36,678 bases of DNA from Segatella oulorum JCM 14966 (GTDB lineage: Bacteria > Bacteroidota > Bacteroidia > Bacteroidales > Bacteroidaceae): the NCBI RefSeq assembly GCF_000613785.1, contig NZ_BAJQ01000027.1:1-36678 (forward strand), written 5' to 3'. Made by a program: the position numbers and the translations under genes. Below are positions 8,075 through 16,650 of this stretch, piece by piece. The first letter of the stretch is position 1; the number at the start of each line of letters is the position of its first letter. The notes under the pieces are model-generated. The model did no database searches, was not told the origin of the DNA, and saw only the letters and a program-made list of their open reading frames with translations.

Positions 8075-8841
8075 TTATAAATCTTTCCGCTTGAATATGT
8101 GTGATGAGAACACATAAGGAAGTATAATCCATAGCAGGAGCAGTAAGGAAGAGATGATGATTCCGCCAGTGGCTCCTAAAAACTCTTTGAATGCGGCACC
8201 ACCATATCCCATCATGGCAGAGACATCCATCTTAAGAATTACCTGAAAGCGAGCTAAATCGAGTGGGTTAAGCATCAGAAGCGAAAGCAAAGGCGTTTCT
8301 ATAGGCCATTCACTCAATAGGAAAACAAGATAGAGAAGCACGGCATCATAAATCATTGTCAGCAGCAACCAAATGAGAATGGATATGCCTATACCCCGTG
8401 TTTTCTCGCTTGTGAGCATTGTTGTTAAAAAGGCCAATGACACGAATATTTGCGTGGTTACACAGCCCATAACGATTAAAATCAGTGCAGTTCCGCTTTC
8501 TGTATAGAGCAACATGGGAATGCCTGCTCCAATCAGGAACGCAAGATGCAGACTGAAAGATACGCCAATGTAGAGCTCCGCCAAATTTGTTGCCGTTTGA
8601 GTGGCTGACTTAACAGCAGCACAATAAAGTCATGCGAATCGTAAAGATAGGTGACTGTGTAGAGCAGTGACATGAGTGGGGTGATGAACAGAATGATATT
8701 CAGTTCTGTGAGTGCCCCTTTTGATGCGTTATCTTGCAACAGAAGTGATGTCCATGAGAGGAGCGCTAATAAAATAAGGTATATAACGACGACCTTATCC
8801 TTAATATTATCTGTAAAAATAATCTTCGTAATCTTTCCCAT
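8075..8841 (-). CDS. nosY: NosY: ABC-2 type permease of the nos cluster, interrupted by a -1 frameshift
   Basis: Membrane half of the NosFY transporter, which works with NosD in copper-sulfur centre maturation of N2O reductase. The N-terminal frame (8841 down to 8533) carries the opening GKITKIIFTDNIKDKVV and LLLSQPLKRQQIW. The rest lies in a second frame ending at 8075, from ELYIGVSFSLHLAFLIGAG to the C-terminal HIFKRKDL. One missing base near 8578-8582 (a G in the minus-strand GG run) would rejoin them as W-R-E-L-Y, giving 255 residues and about six membrane helices, the normal NosY size. It follows nosF by 6 bases and is the last gene of the cluster. Confidence 0.9.
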
Positions 8842-8847
8842 ATTGTT

Positions 8848-9555
8848 TTATTGTTTTTGGCGCTTCTCTAATAACGACATGACGGCTTGCGAAATATTCT
8901 CTTGCCCAGCCTCCTGTAAAAGCTGTTGAACCGACATAAAGAACAGCACTCTGCCTTCATCCATAAAGATGATGTGGGTGACAATACCTTCTAATTCGCT
9001 GAGGATATGTGAGGTGATGAAAACCAATTTATGCTTCTCTTTCGCAATTTTATTTTTTAGAATATTAGCAGCAATGGGGTCTAAACTGGCAGTCGGCTCA
9101 TCAAGAATCAGAATGTCGGGATTGAAAAGAAATGCTAATGCGGCATTTACCTTTTGGCTCGTTCCGCCCGATAACGCTTTCGTTTTTTTATTCGCAATGG
9201 CATCAATGCGGAATGCTTTATACAATTCATCATCACATTCGGTGTTGTTTCCGCGTATTTCTCGGATGGTTTTGAAGGTTTCAGCCACACTCATATTCTC
9301 TGGGAAACAGCTACTTTGAGGCATAAACCCAATGTGCTGAAGATAGGAAGGATGCACGTTGATGTCCACACCATCTACTAAAATCTGTCCAGACTGTGGG
9401 CTTACCAAACCAAGGATACACTTCATGAGGGTTGTTTTTCCACATCCATTGGGCCCAACAAAGCCAATGCACTGACCTTTTTCTAATTGCAAATTAACAT
9501 CGTGGAGCACATGTAATTTGCCATAAAACTTATTGAGGTTGCTTATTGTTATCAT
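8848..9555 (-). CDS. nosF: NosF: ABC transporter ATP-binding protein of the nos cluster
   Basis: The ATPase partner of NosY, thought to move a sulfur compound needed for the CuZ site of N2O reductase. The 235 residues contain Walker A GPNGCGKTT (about 34-42), a Q-loop near MPQSSCFPEN, the signature LSGGTSQK, Walker B ILILDEPTASLD and the switch His in FITSHIL. ATG 9555 overlaps the nosD stop by 4 bases. On its own it resembles many ABC ATPases; the neighbours nosD and nosY fix the assignment. Confidence 0.95.
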   Translation of the reverse strand: MITISNLNKFYGKLHVLHDVNLQLEKGQCIGFVGPNGCGKTTLMKCILGLVSPQSGQILVDGVDINVHPSYLQHIGFMPQSSCFPENMSVAETFKTIREIRGNNTECDDELYKAFRIDAIANKKTKALSGGTSQKVNAALAFLFNPDILILDEPTASLDPIAANILKNKIAKEKHKLVFITSHILSELEGIVTHIIFMDEGRVLFFMSVQQLLQEAGQENISQAVMSLLEKRQKQ

Positions 9556-10808
9556 ATACTAATGGGTTTCATATAGGGGTGGTTGTCAACATAATTGTCG
9601 GGTGTGATGGAGGGCAACAGCTTCTCAGTGCTGTCAAGTAAATCCATTAAGAAGCTGTGGAAAAAGAATAATACATTCTCATTTTGTTCAGCCAGCATAG
9701 AAAAAAGACTTAAAGGATGAAAGGGAACATCGCCTCTTCCATCTTTATTTAAGTCATAACCTTCGTACTTATCCCAATAATTACCATTCACAATATTGCG
9801 ATTATAGCTCACGTTGGTCGTCATATCGAACGTGTTTCCGAGAAAGTTATTCTCGCAAATGGTATCATTTGTGCTGGCCGAAATCAACCGCATGCCCCAG
9901 CCATTGCCCTTTATTTCGTTGTGTTTTATGAATAAATCCGATCCGCCATCAACAAGAAGTCCTACTGTGTTGTCAAGGAAACGATTTCCTTTAATGGTGC
10001 TGTATTGCAGTTCTTTGATGAGCAAGCCATAAGACGAGCTGCCTCGATTGAATGTAAAAACATTATTCAACATCGTTACATGGTGTGCAAACATAACTGC
10101 CACACCCGCTTGGTTGTGACTAAAGAAATTTGCTCGGTAGACATTAAAATGCGAAAACATGAAGTGGAGTCCATAGCGTGCACATCCGCTAACTTTATTG
10201 TGTTCGATGCGCGAAGCATTTACAAATTCAAGGTAAATGCCATCACGATTATGCCCAATCACATTCTCGGCAATGTGCATGTCGTCACATTTCCAGCAAT
10301 GTATTGCGTTTCCCATGATTGCATTTTGCACTATATTGCTCGAAATATTGTTGTGAATTACCGTGCAATGTCTACTGTTTTGGAACATAATACTGAATTG
10401 ATTTGCTCGAAACACACAGTGACGGACAATGACGGATCTTGCATTTTCGATGTGCAGGCCACTGTAATCAATGCGTGAAGAGCGTGCCGAATGCTGTATT
10501 TGAAGTCCGTCAATCACCACATCATTGGCTTTTACTTGAATGACATTTCCTTGCAGACTGCCGTCAATGATGGGCAACCCTACTCCTCTGAGGATGATAG
10601 GTTTATCAATCAGTAAATGTTCTTTATACACCTTTCCTGCATGCACCACAATTTCATCGTGGGGCTTTGCTGATTTCAGGGCATCATGAATCGTAGGAAA
10701 GGTTTTTCCCTTTCCTACGTCAATCGTGCGGCCTAAACTCGGAAGCGTGCACAACAAGCCGAGAAACAGCGTTAGTTTACGGCATGTTGTATTTTTAATC
10801 TTTCCCAT
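9552..10808 (-). CDS. nosD: NosD: periplasmic copper-site maturation factor
   Basis: A periplasmic right-handed beta-helix protein required with NosFY to assemble the CuZ cluster of N2O reductase. The 418 residues begin with a Sec signal peptide (about 1-28, LTLFLGLLCTLPSLG), followed by TIDVGKGKTFPTIHDALKSA and many carbohydrate-binding/CASH-type repeats rich in N, H and hydrophobics (about 90-340). The YWDKYEGYDLNKDGRGDVP segment near 345-363 is a family hallmark. Its start lies inside nosL (37-base overlap), and its end overlaps the nosF start, so translation is tightly coupled. Confidence 0.95.
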   Translation of the reverse strand: MGKIKNTTCRKLTLFLGLLCTLPSLGRTIDVGKGKTFPTIHDALKSAKPHDEIVVHAGKVYKEHLLIDKPIILRGVGLPIIDGSLQGNVIQVKANDVVIDGLQIQHSARSSRIDYSGLHIENARSVIVRHCVFRANQFSIMFQNSRHCTVIHNNISSNIVQNAIMGNAIHCWKCDDMHIAENVIGHNRDGIYLEFVNASRIEHNKVSGCARYGLHFMFSHFNVYRANFFSHNQAGVAVMFAHHVTMLNNVFTFNRGSSSYGLLIKELQYSTIKGNRFLDNTVGLLVDGGSDLFIKHNEIKGNGWGMRLISASTNDTICENNFLGNTFDMTTNVSYNRNIVNGNYWDKYEGYDLNKDGRGDVPFHPLSLFSMLAEQNENVLFFFHSFLMDLLDSTEKLLPSITPDNYVDNHPYMKPISI

Positions 10809-11257
10809 GAATCGAGTAGGATAGAGCGAGTTTTCATAGCAAATGTGCGCGCATGGTTTTTATTTTTAAAAGCTGCTACGCCACCATTCATCGGACTTTT
10901 AATGTCTTCACCGAGCACAAGATTGGCCGTTTTGATGTCGATTAAAGTGTCGGGGTGTTCATAATCTGCTACATATATTTTTGCAACGATGCTATCCGAA
11001 AGTTTCTTGTCATGGATGTGATGAAACAAACATGATAGATCGTCGAATTTGAAACATTTCCCTTTGTCGGTAATGATTTCACATGCAAACTGAGGTTCTT
11101 CAATAGTCATGCCACATTTTGCACAATTATCTTTCCCCAAATCAACGGGCTGTGGTTTATCGTTGTGTGTGCAAGCGCTGACACAAAGAAGTGTCAGCAA
11201 CAGCACAAAGGCTGCTGCTGACCCCTTTATCAGTTTCTTACGAAAGTTTTCTTTCAT
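10772..11257 (-). CDS. nosL: NosL: copper-binding lipoprotein of the nos cluster
   Basis: An outer-leaflet lipoprotein that binds Cu(I) and delivers it to apo-NosZ. The 161 residues have a lipoprotein signal peptide ending at Cys29 (CVSAC) and the diagnostic CxxCGM copper motif at residues 45-50 (CAKCGM). The C-terminal part has the NosL domain (FKFDDLSCLFHH, YVADY, PMNGGVAAF). The 3' end overlaps nosD by 37 bases. It follows the small membrane protein gene by 5 bases, inside one operon with nosZ. Confidence 0.95.
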   Translation of the reverse strand: MKENFRKKLIKGSAAAFVLLLTLLCVSACTHNDKPQPVDLGKDNCAKCGMTIEEPQFACEIITDKGKCFKFDDLSCLFHHIHDKKLSDSIVAKIYVADYEHPDTLIDIKTANLVLGEDIKSPMNGGVAAFKNKNHARTFAMKTRSILLDSWERLKIQHAVN

Positions 11258-11262
11258 ACGAA

Positions 11263-11886
11263 TTAATCTTGTTTTGCTTTGTTCCCAAAGACGACAACCT
11301 CTTTTACAACAACATACAAGAGGATGATACCTGCAAGCATAAGCAAGTATCCGCCGACATTAGGTTGTGAAAGGGCGTCGAAGCTTAGGAGTTGTTTCTC
11401 GCCAAGAATAGGGGGTTGGTAGGACATGCCCGGGACTTTGATTGGTGCATCGGGCGAAAGATTGTGCCCGTAAACGTAGGTCCAATGGTAGAAATCAATA
11501 AAACCAAGAACGCCAAAGATACCAAACGATATTAAAGAGGCGATGCTTAACTTTTTGTTTTTAATGAATGCTGTGACTAAAAAGAGCACAGCAAATGCAC
11601 CAAGGATGATGGGCAAAGCCGTGAACTCCCAGAAATCTCCAGGGTGGATTTGTGCCATTCCCACATAGTGATTCAATTCATTAATCTTGTAAAGATCATT
11701 GCCTTCGTCTCCACCCGAAACACCATCGAGGCCACCGATGTAGAGAACCATCCCCTCGGGATATTGCGGTGCAGTAAGATCAATTCGCCATACAGATGTA
11801 AAAGCGCTTATCGCTGTGAATATGCCCGCAACAATAAGCAATATCATACTTGATTTTGAGAGCTTACCTGTAAAATTAAATTTCAT
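11263..11886 (-). CDS. Four-helix membrane protein of the nos cluster (possibly NosB-like)
   Basis: A 207-residue integral membrane protein with four predicted helices at about 13-33, 84-106, 113-132 and 175-196. The first periplasmic loop holds a conserved-looking stretch (EGMVLYIGGLDGVSGG, YKINELNHYVGMAQI) rich in Gly, His, Asn and Met. The last loop carries DFYHWTYVYGHNLSPDAP and SYQPPILGEKQLLSFDAL. Clade II nos clusters encode a small membrane protein, NosB, next to nosZ, and the position here between nosZ and nosL fits. I could not compare sequences, so the name is left open. His/Met-rich loops would suit copper or quinol-linked electron transfer. Confidence 0.82.
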   Translation of the reverse strand: MKFNFTGKLSKSSMILLIVAGIFTAISAFTSVWRIDLTAPQYPEGMVLYIGGLDGVSGGDEGNDLYKINELNHYVGMAQIHPGDFWEFTALPIILGAFAVLFLVTAFIKNKKLSIASLISFGIFGVLGFIDFYHWTYVYGHNLSPDAPIKVPGMSYQPPILGEKQLLSFDALSQPNVGGYLLMLAGIILLYVVVKEVVVFGNKAKQD

Positions 11887-11892
11887 ATACTT

Positions 11893-11958
11893 TCATCTAT
11901 GATGAACCTGTCGTCGGCGCAAGTCTTTGATGTTGATCTTAACACGCGACAGGTTCAT
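11893..11958 (-). CDS. Possible 21-residue small ORF between nosZ and the membrane gene
   Basis: An ATG at 11958 opens a 22-codon frame (MNLSRVKINIKDLRRRQVHH plus R and stop), very basic, ending 6 bases before the next start codon. It is exactly framed by the 12-bp inverted repeat, so it may be incidental to that RNA structure. A small translated peptide or a leader coupling translation of the next gene is also possible. Confidence 0.25.
   Translation of the reverse strand: MNLSRVKINIKDLRRRQVHHR
11902..11958 (-). other. 12-bp intercistronic hairpin in the nos operon
   Basis: Perfect arms ATGAACCTGTCG (11902-11913) and CGACAGGTTCAT (11947-11958) enclose a 33-base loop. It sits between the nosZ stop and the next gene, with no T run. 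A stable stem here could protect the 3' end of nosZ mRNA and reduce downstream transcripts, giving more reductase than accessory proteins. Confidence 0.7.
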
Positions 11959-11987
11959 GATTGTTTCCTTTTTATTTTGTTCTTTGA

Positions 11988-14020
11988 TTATCGCTTGTGT
12001 GTTGTTGGAGCAGCACCCGATTGTGTGGTAGGTTTCGTCACAGTGAATTGTGATGGCAACTTATCGTCAATCGTAAAGCTCAGAGGTGTATTGCTTCCTT
12101 TGGGAGACACGCGAACATAACCTTGCATTTCTTGGTGCAATGCACTGCAGAAGTCGGTGCAGTAGAATGTCAAGATGCCTACGCGATTGGGAATCCATTT
12201 CAACGTGCATGTTTCTCCGGGCATAACCAACAACTCTGCATTGTTGTTGCCTTTGACAGCGAAACCGTGTGGGATATCCCATTCTTGTTCGATGTTTGTT
12301 ACATGGAAGTAAACCTCATCGCCCATCTTAATGCCTTCGATATTGTCGGGAACAAGACGCGAACGGATGGCTGCCATGTAGACATCAACGCGGTTTCCAT
12401 GGCGCTCAACACGAGCTTCTTGTGCGGTGCTGATCTTGTAAGGATTGTGGTTGTTCTTCAATAAAGTGAAGTTCACCATGTTGGGTTTTAACATGTCTGC
12501 TGCAATGGCACTGGCATAGTGGGGCTCACCAATCAATGGGAACTCAAGAAGCAACTTCATCTTATTACCACTAATGTCATAGAGTTGTGCAGCTTGGCAA
12601 AGTTCTGGCCCTGTTGGAGGAAGCAATCCTTTGTAATCTTGTTGTAAGCAATCATATATTTGCCATAAGGCTTCTTGGTATCGGCACCGAGGACAGAGAG
12701 GTGACCCACCGAATAATAAGTTGGGATGCGATCCTCAATCTGACAATCTTTGAGACGCCATTTCACAATTTCCGAAGAAATGAAGAAACTGGTGTAGGCA
12801 TTGCCGTCGGCATCAAACTCGGTGTGGAGCGAGCCTAAGCCCGGAGCCTGCACCTCGCCATGCAAAGCGTCTTCGTATTTAATGACGTTGATACCTTCAA
12901 CCTTACCATCGAACTTGTGGTTCTTGATGGCTTCTTGAATCTTTTTGAAGCTGAACACAGGGAGGTTGGCGCTCAACTTACCGTTACCCACGATGTATTC
13001 GCCCGTCGGGTCGACATCCACGCCGTGGGGAGACTTTGGGCATGGGATGAGATAAAGGAAGTCGTTGACCTTGCGCGTGTCAATCACTTTCACCTTGTTT
13101 AGAATCTCAGACGTTGCCTGCTCGGTGTTTTCGTTCATCACGTTGTGCGCATATTTGCAAGCCTTCCAATCGAAATCGCCTTTTGCGGCATGCTCAGCGG
13201 CTTTCTTCCAGTTGATGGCGAGGATATAGTCCTTATCGTTTTGCGAAGCATTCACCTCTAAGAGCGAGTGAGCTTCCTCGGTGTTGTAACACGTGAAGAA
13301 CGACCAATCGGCTGATTCATTCTTGCCGCTGTGGCTCAAATCATAGTTGAACGGAGGCAGGTTTAATTGGAAATCCAAATTCAGATGTCCTGTCTTTTGG
13401 TCTACCTTGATATAAGAAACGCAACCGCGGAACTTGGTCTTGTAGTCTTTAATCGAAACGTCGCCATTCTCATAGTCGGCAGGAACGCTGAACCGAGAGC
13501 CTGAAACAATATATTCGGTGTTGCTCGTGATGAAAGGCGAAGCGTGGTTACCGCTGGTGTTGGGCAACTCAATGATTTCTGCTGTGCGGAATGTTTTTAA
13601 GTCGATGCGCGCAATACGTGGCGTGTTGTTGGCATTGATGAAGAGCCAACGGCCATCGTACATGGCATTTGTCTCAGATAGTTGGGTGTGGTGTGAGTCA
13701 TCCCATGGCACAAAACCAAATGACGTGTTCAGCAGAGGTTTGGTGTTTTCATCATAGCCATAACCGTTTTCTCCATTTTGAGAGAACACAGGAATGACTT
13801 TCAAAAGGCGTCCGGAGGGAATACCATAGACGGAAACCTGACCGCTAAAGCCACCAGAAACAAAGTCATAATACTCGTCGTAGTGCCCAGGAGCCACATA
13901 GACCTGCTTAGCAGCGTCGTCGTCAACGGCAATGTGGCCAGCCTTTTTGGGCTTGCAAGCATGCAACACGCCACCTAAGATGCAGAGTGAAGCCAATGCG
14001 TAAATTGAAGATTTCTTCAT
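11988..14020 (-). CDS. nosZ: Nitrous-oxide reductase (clade II type), interrupted by a -1 frameshift
   Basis: Reduces N2O to N2 in the periplasm using the CuA and CuZ copper centres. The N-terminal frame (14020 to 12557) has a lipoprotein-like signal peptide with Cys22 (VLHAC), not a Tat signal, then a seven-bladed propeller with CuZ histidines visible in PWDDSHHTQL, NTSGNHASPF, CPKSPHGVDVDPTGEY, GLGSLHTEFD and SVGHLSV. The C-terminal frame (to 11988) carries the cupredoxin with the CuA motif CTDFCSALHQEM. The frames join at 12613-12622, where one missing C (minus strand) restores KITKDCFLPTGPELCQAAQL. Restored length is about 677 residues, normal for Bacteroidetes. It heads the cluster. Confidence 0.95.
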
Positions 14021-14274
14021 AAAATATCTGATTAAAATATGTTATTTGGCCGTAAAATTATATGATTTCTTCGACAGATGCAAATATTGCCCGTTTGTCA
14101 TGGCTTTTCTTTATAAAAAATTAAACTTTCGGTATGCGCATGAGGTCCGAAATCATCTCCTTGCCTTTTTATGATATAAGGTGGATGAAGAAAATGGTCA
14201 TTCGGAGGGCAAAATGGTCTTTTACAGCGTTGCGGCAATCCTCATTCACAGCTGGCGAGCAGGTATAAATAAGA
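14021..14274. other. nosZ upstream region
   Basis: No gene seen. On the minus strand AATATTTG (14081-14088) is one mismatch from the -7 consensus, without a clear -33 box. A 9-bp direct repeat AAAATGGTC occurs at 14191 and 14211, 20 bp apart (two helical turns), about 170 bp before nosZ; this spacing would suit an activator. I find no clear CRP/FNR palindrome. Confidence 0.35.
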
Positions 14275-14309
14275 ACTTGCGGCACACTCAGATGGAGCAT
14301 GCCGCAAGT
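14275..14309 (-). terminator. Intrinsic terminator of pgk
   Basis: Perfect 10-bp arms ACTTGCGGCA and TGCCGCAAGT with a 15-base loop, about 28 bases past the pgk stop. On the minus strand it is followed by TCTTATTTAT, a moderately T-rich tail. Confidence 0.75.
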
Positions 14310-14336
14310 ATAATAAGGTGGAATGGCGATTGGCCA

Positions 14337-15584
14337 TTAGCCTTTGATGGCTGCAATGCCGGGAAGTTCCTTTCCTTCGATGGCTTCTAACAAGGCGCCG
14401 CCACCGGTGGAGATATAAGAAACCTGGTCGGCCAAGCCAAACTTGTTGATGCAAGCCACAGAGTCGCCGCCGCCAATGAGCGAGAATGCACCGTTCTTTG
14501 TGGCTTTGGCAATGGCTTCGGCAATGGCTTTTGAGCCACCAGCGAAGTTGTCGAACTCGAATACGCCGGCAGGACCGTTCCACAGGATGGTCTTTGACTT
14601 TTCAATCACCTCGGCAAAAGCCTTACGCGATTCGGGACCGGCATCCATCCCTTCCCAGCCATCGGGAATATTGTCCGAGGGTGCGACGCTCTGTTTGGCA
14701 TCGTTCTTGAAATCGTCGGCGATGATTGAATCGGTGCCGAGCACCAAGTTCACATGATTTTCCTTGGCCTTCTTCATCACATCCAACGCCACGTCCAATT
14801 TATCTTCTTCGCAGATGCTCTTGCCAATCTTTCCGCCTTGCGCTTTGGCGAAAGTGTAGGTCATGCCACCGCAGAGAATCAAGTTGTCGACCTTGCCCAG
14901 CAAGTTTTCGATGATACCAATCTTGGTCGACACCTTCGAGCCACCCATGATAGCGGTGAAGGGGCGTTTGATGTTGTTGAGCACGGCATCAACGGCCTTC
15001 ACTTCTTTCTCCATGAGATAGCCCAACATCTTGTGGTCGGCATCGAAATAATCGGCGATGACTGCCGTAGAAGCATGTTTGCGGTGAGCCGTACCGAAAG
15101 CGTCCATCACGTAGCAATCGGCATACGAAGCCAGTTTCTTCGCGAAATCCTTCTGGCGCGCTTTCATCTCCTTCTTCGCCTCGTCATATTCGGGCGTGCC
15201 CTTCTCAACGCCCACGGGTTTGCCCTCTTCTTCGGGATAGAAACGGAGGTTCTCCAACAGCAGCGCTTCGCCCGGCTTCAGTGCAGCCGTTTCGGCTTCG
15301 GCATGGCCACAATCTTTGGCGAATTTCACCTCAACGCCCAATGCGTCCGACACATTTTTCACGATTTGCGAGAGCGAGAGCTCTGCCTTCACCTTACCTT
15401 TGGGCTTGCCCATGTGGCTCATCATGATGAGCGCGCCACCATCGGCCAGCACCTTCTTCAACGTTGGCAATGCACCGCGAATGCGCGTGTCGTCAGTCAC
15501 TTTTCCATTTTCGTCCAAGGGGACATTGAAGTCCACGCGAACGATTGCCTTCTTACCAGCAAAATTAAATTGTTCGATCGTCAT
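14337..15584 (-). CDS. pgk: Phosphoglycerate kinase
   Basis: Glycolytic enzyme interconverting 1,3-bisphosphoglycerate + ADP and 3-phosphoglycerate + ATP; cytosolic. The product is 415 residues from ATG 15584 ([23 protein letters not shown]), which matches the family; an in-frame extension to 15632 adds an unlikely basic tail and overlaps the promoter. Visible signatures are [12 protein letters not shown] (about 16-27), [10 protein letters not shown] (about 54-63), the hinge/nucleotide region [21 protein letters not shown] and the C-terminal [10 protein letters not shown]. The start follows a -7 box (15630-15637) by 45 bases, and a terminator hairpin follows the stop. Monocistronic. Confidence 0.97.
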   Translation of the reverse strand: MTIEQFNFAGKKAIVRVDFNVPLDENGKVTDDTRIRGALPTLKKVLADGGALIMMSHMGKPKGKVKAELSLSQIVKNVSDALGVEVKFAKDCGHAEAETAALKPGEALLLENLRFYPEEEGKPVGVEKGTPEYDEAKKEMKARQKDFAKKLASYADCYVMDAFGTAHRKHASTAVIADYFDADHKMLGYLMEKEVKAVDAVLNNIKRPFTAIMGGSKVSTKIGIIENLLGKVDNLILCGGMTYTFAKAQGGKIGKSICEEDKLDVALDVMKKAKENHVNLVLGTDSIIADDFKNDAKQSVAPSDNIPDGWEGMDAGPESRKAFAEVIEKSKTILWNGPAGVFEFDNFAGGSKAIAEAIAKATKNGAFSLIGGGDSVACINKFGLADQVSYISTGGGALLEAIEGKELPGIAAIKG

Positions 15585-15629
15585 TTTACAGTTATTTTTG
15601 ATGTTAAAAATCTTTCGTTTTATGCTCGG

Positions 15630-15637
15630 CAAAGATA
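15630..15637 (-). promoter_or_regulatory. pgk promoter -7 box
   Basis: Reads TATCTTTG on the minus strand, a perfect TAnnTTTG. The -33 position shows TTTC rather than TTTG. Confidence 0.6.
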
Positions 15638-15759
15638 CGGCTTTTTCGTTGAAACAGGGAAACCTTTACCGAGATTTCATTGCTTTTTCTATGCTATCGC
15701 CGTGTTTTGGCACATCAAGTTGGCAATATTTCAGGCGCATGGTGCTCCATCGAAAAGGG

Positions 15760-15887
15760 TTGCCGGCGAGGTGCTCGCCGACGGACTAAAACGAGAAAAG
15801 ATTGCCGGCGAGGTGCTCGCCGACGGACTAAAACGAGAAATGATTGCCGGCGAACTGCTCGCCGACGGACTAAATCAAGAAAGGTTG
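15760..15887. repeat. Array B: three tandem 42-bp units with GC-rich hairpins
   Basis: Units have their GCCGGCGAG cores starting at 15762, 15804 and 15846, exactly 42 bp apart. Each contains GGCGAG, a 3-base loop, and CTCGCC (15765-15779 in unit 1); unit 3 keeps 5 of the 6 pairs. The linkers (GACGGACTAAAACGAGAAA type) are also conserved. It lies between the 3' end of queC and the pgk promoter. Sequence is unrelated to arrays A, C and D, but period and design match. Confidence 0.9.
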
Positions 15888-15988
15888 CGTGGTAGAGGGG
15901 GTTGATGGAGGCTGGTAGGGTCGGTGCCTGTGTGCCCGACCGTGTCGTCCCATGAGGGTGCATCTGTCGTTGCCTTGTGGGGAACGGA
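15888..15988. other. queC downstream region with weak hairpin
   Basis: No gene seen. GGTCGG (15919-15924) and CCGACC (15936-15941) form a 6-bp stem with an 11-base loop about 50 bases past the queC stop. No T run follows, so its role as a terminator is uncertain. Confidence 0.4.
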
Positions 15989-16648
15989 CTATGCGTCGTA
16001 TAGGGTTGGGTCGTCGATTCCGGCGGCTTGCAAGGCTTCTTTGCGCTCGATGCAGGTGCCGCATTTGCCACAATGGTGCGCGCCGCCTTTGTAGCAGCTC
16101 CATGTTTCGGCATAGTTGAGACCGAGCCGTTTGCCAATGCGCGCGATGTCGGCTTTGGAAATGTTGGTATAGGGCGCCACAACATGCGCTTTTACGTAGG
16201 TTCCGGCTGTGGCTGCGGCGTCGATGGCGCGGATGAATTGCGGCGTGCAGTCGGGATAGAGGGTGTGGTCGCCGCCATGGTTGGCGATGAAAACCTGCGT
16301 GAGGCCGTGACTTTCGGCCACGCCAATGGCAATGGCGAGCATGATGCCGTTGCGGAAGGGCACCACGGTGGATTGCATGTTGTTGGCGGCATAATGGCCT
16401 TCGGGAATGGCGTCGGCACCTTGGAGCAACGAGCTTTCGAAGTGGCGTTGCATGAAATCTAAGTTGATGACGATGTGGGGAATGCCCAAACGCTTGCAGT
16501 GCATGGCGGCGAGGGGAATCTCGCGGGCGTTGTGGTTGCTGCCATAATCGAAGCTGATGCCCAAGGCGATGTCGTCTTGCCGGTCGTAGAGCAGCGTGAT
16601 GCTGTCCATGCCGCCGCTCACAATAATCACAGAATTTTTCTTTGCCAT
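15989..16648 (-). CDS. queC: 7-cyano-7-deazaguanine (preQ0) synthase
   Basis: ATP-dependent enzyme converting 7-carboxy-7-deazaguanine plus ammonia to preQ0, the substrate of QueF. The 219 residues have the PP-loop SGGMDS at 11-16 and a C-terminal zinc site with Cys185, Cys193, Cys196 and Cys199 (CYKGGAHHCGKCGTC). The start MAKKNS fits the family. It begins two bases after the radA stop codon, so the two are cotranscribed. queD and queE are not in the window. QueF and the transporter lie 12 kb away, so the pathway is split between transcripts. Confidence 0.97.
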   Translation of the reverse strand: MAKKNSVIIVSGGMDSITLLYDRQDDIALGISFDYGSNHNAREIPLAAMHCKRLGIPHIVINLDFMQRHFESSLLQGADAIPEGHYAANNMQSTVVPFRNGIMLAIAIGVAESHGLTQVFIANHGGDHTLYPDCTPQFIRAIDAAATAGTYVKAHVVAPYTNISKADIARIGKRLGLNYAETWSCYKGGAHHCGKCGTCIERKEALQAAGIDDPTLYDA

Positions 16649-16650
16649 GT

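Noticed and set aside
8848..9555. Generic ABC exporter instead of NosF
   Set aside because: The overlap with nosD and adjacency to nosY make the nos assignment far more likely.
14754..15905. 383-residue antisense frame opposite pgk
   Set aside because: Mirror frame of a highly conserved gene; no family resemblance and opposite to a clear pgk.
15680..16185. Arg-rich repeat protein across array B
   Set aside because: The frames follow the repeat, overlap queC antisense and have no credible start; composition is an artefact of GGCGAGG-type DNA.
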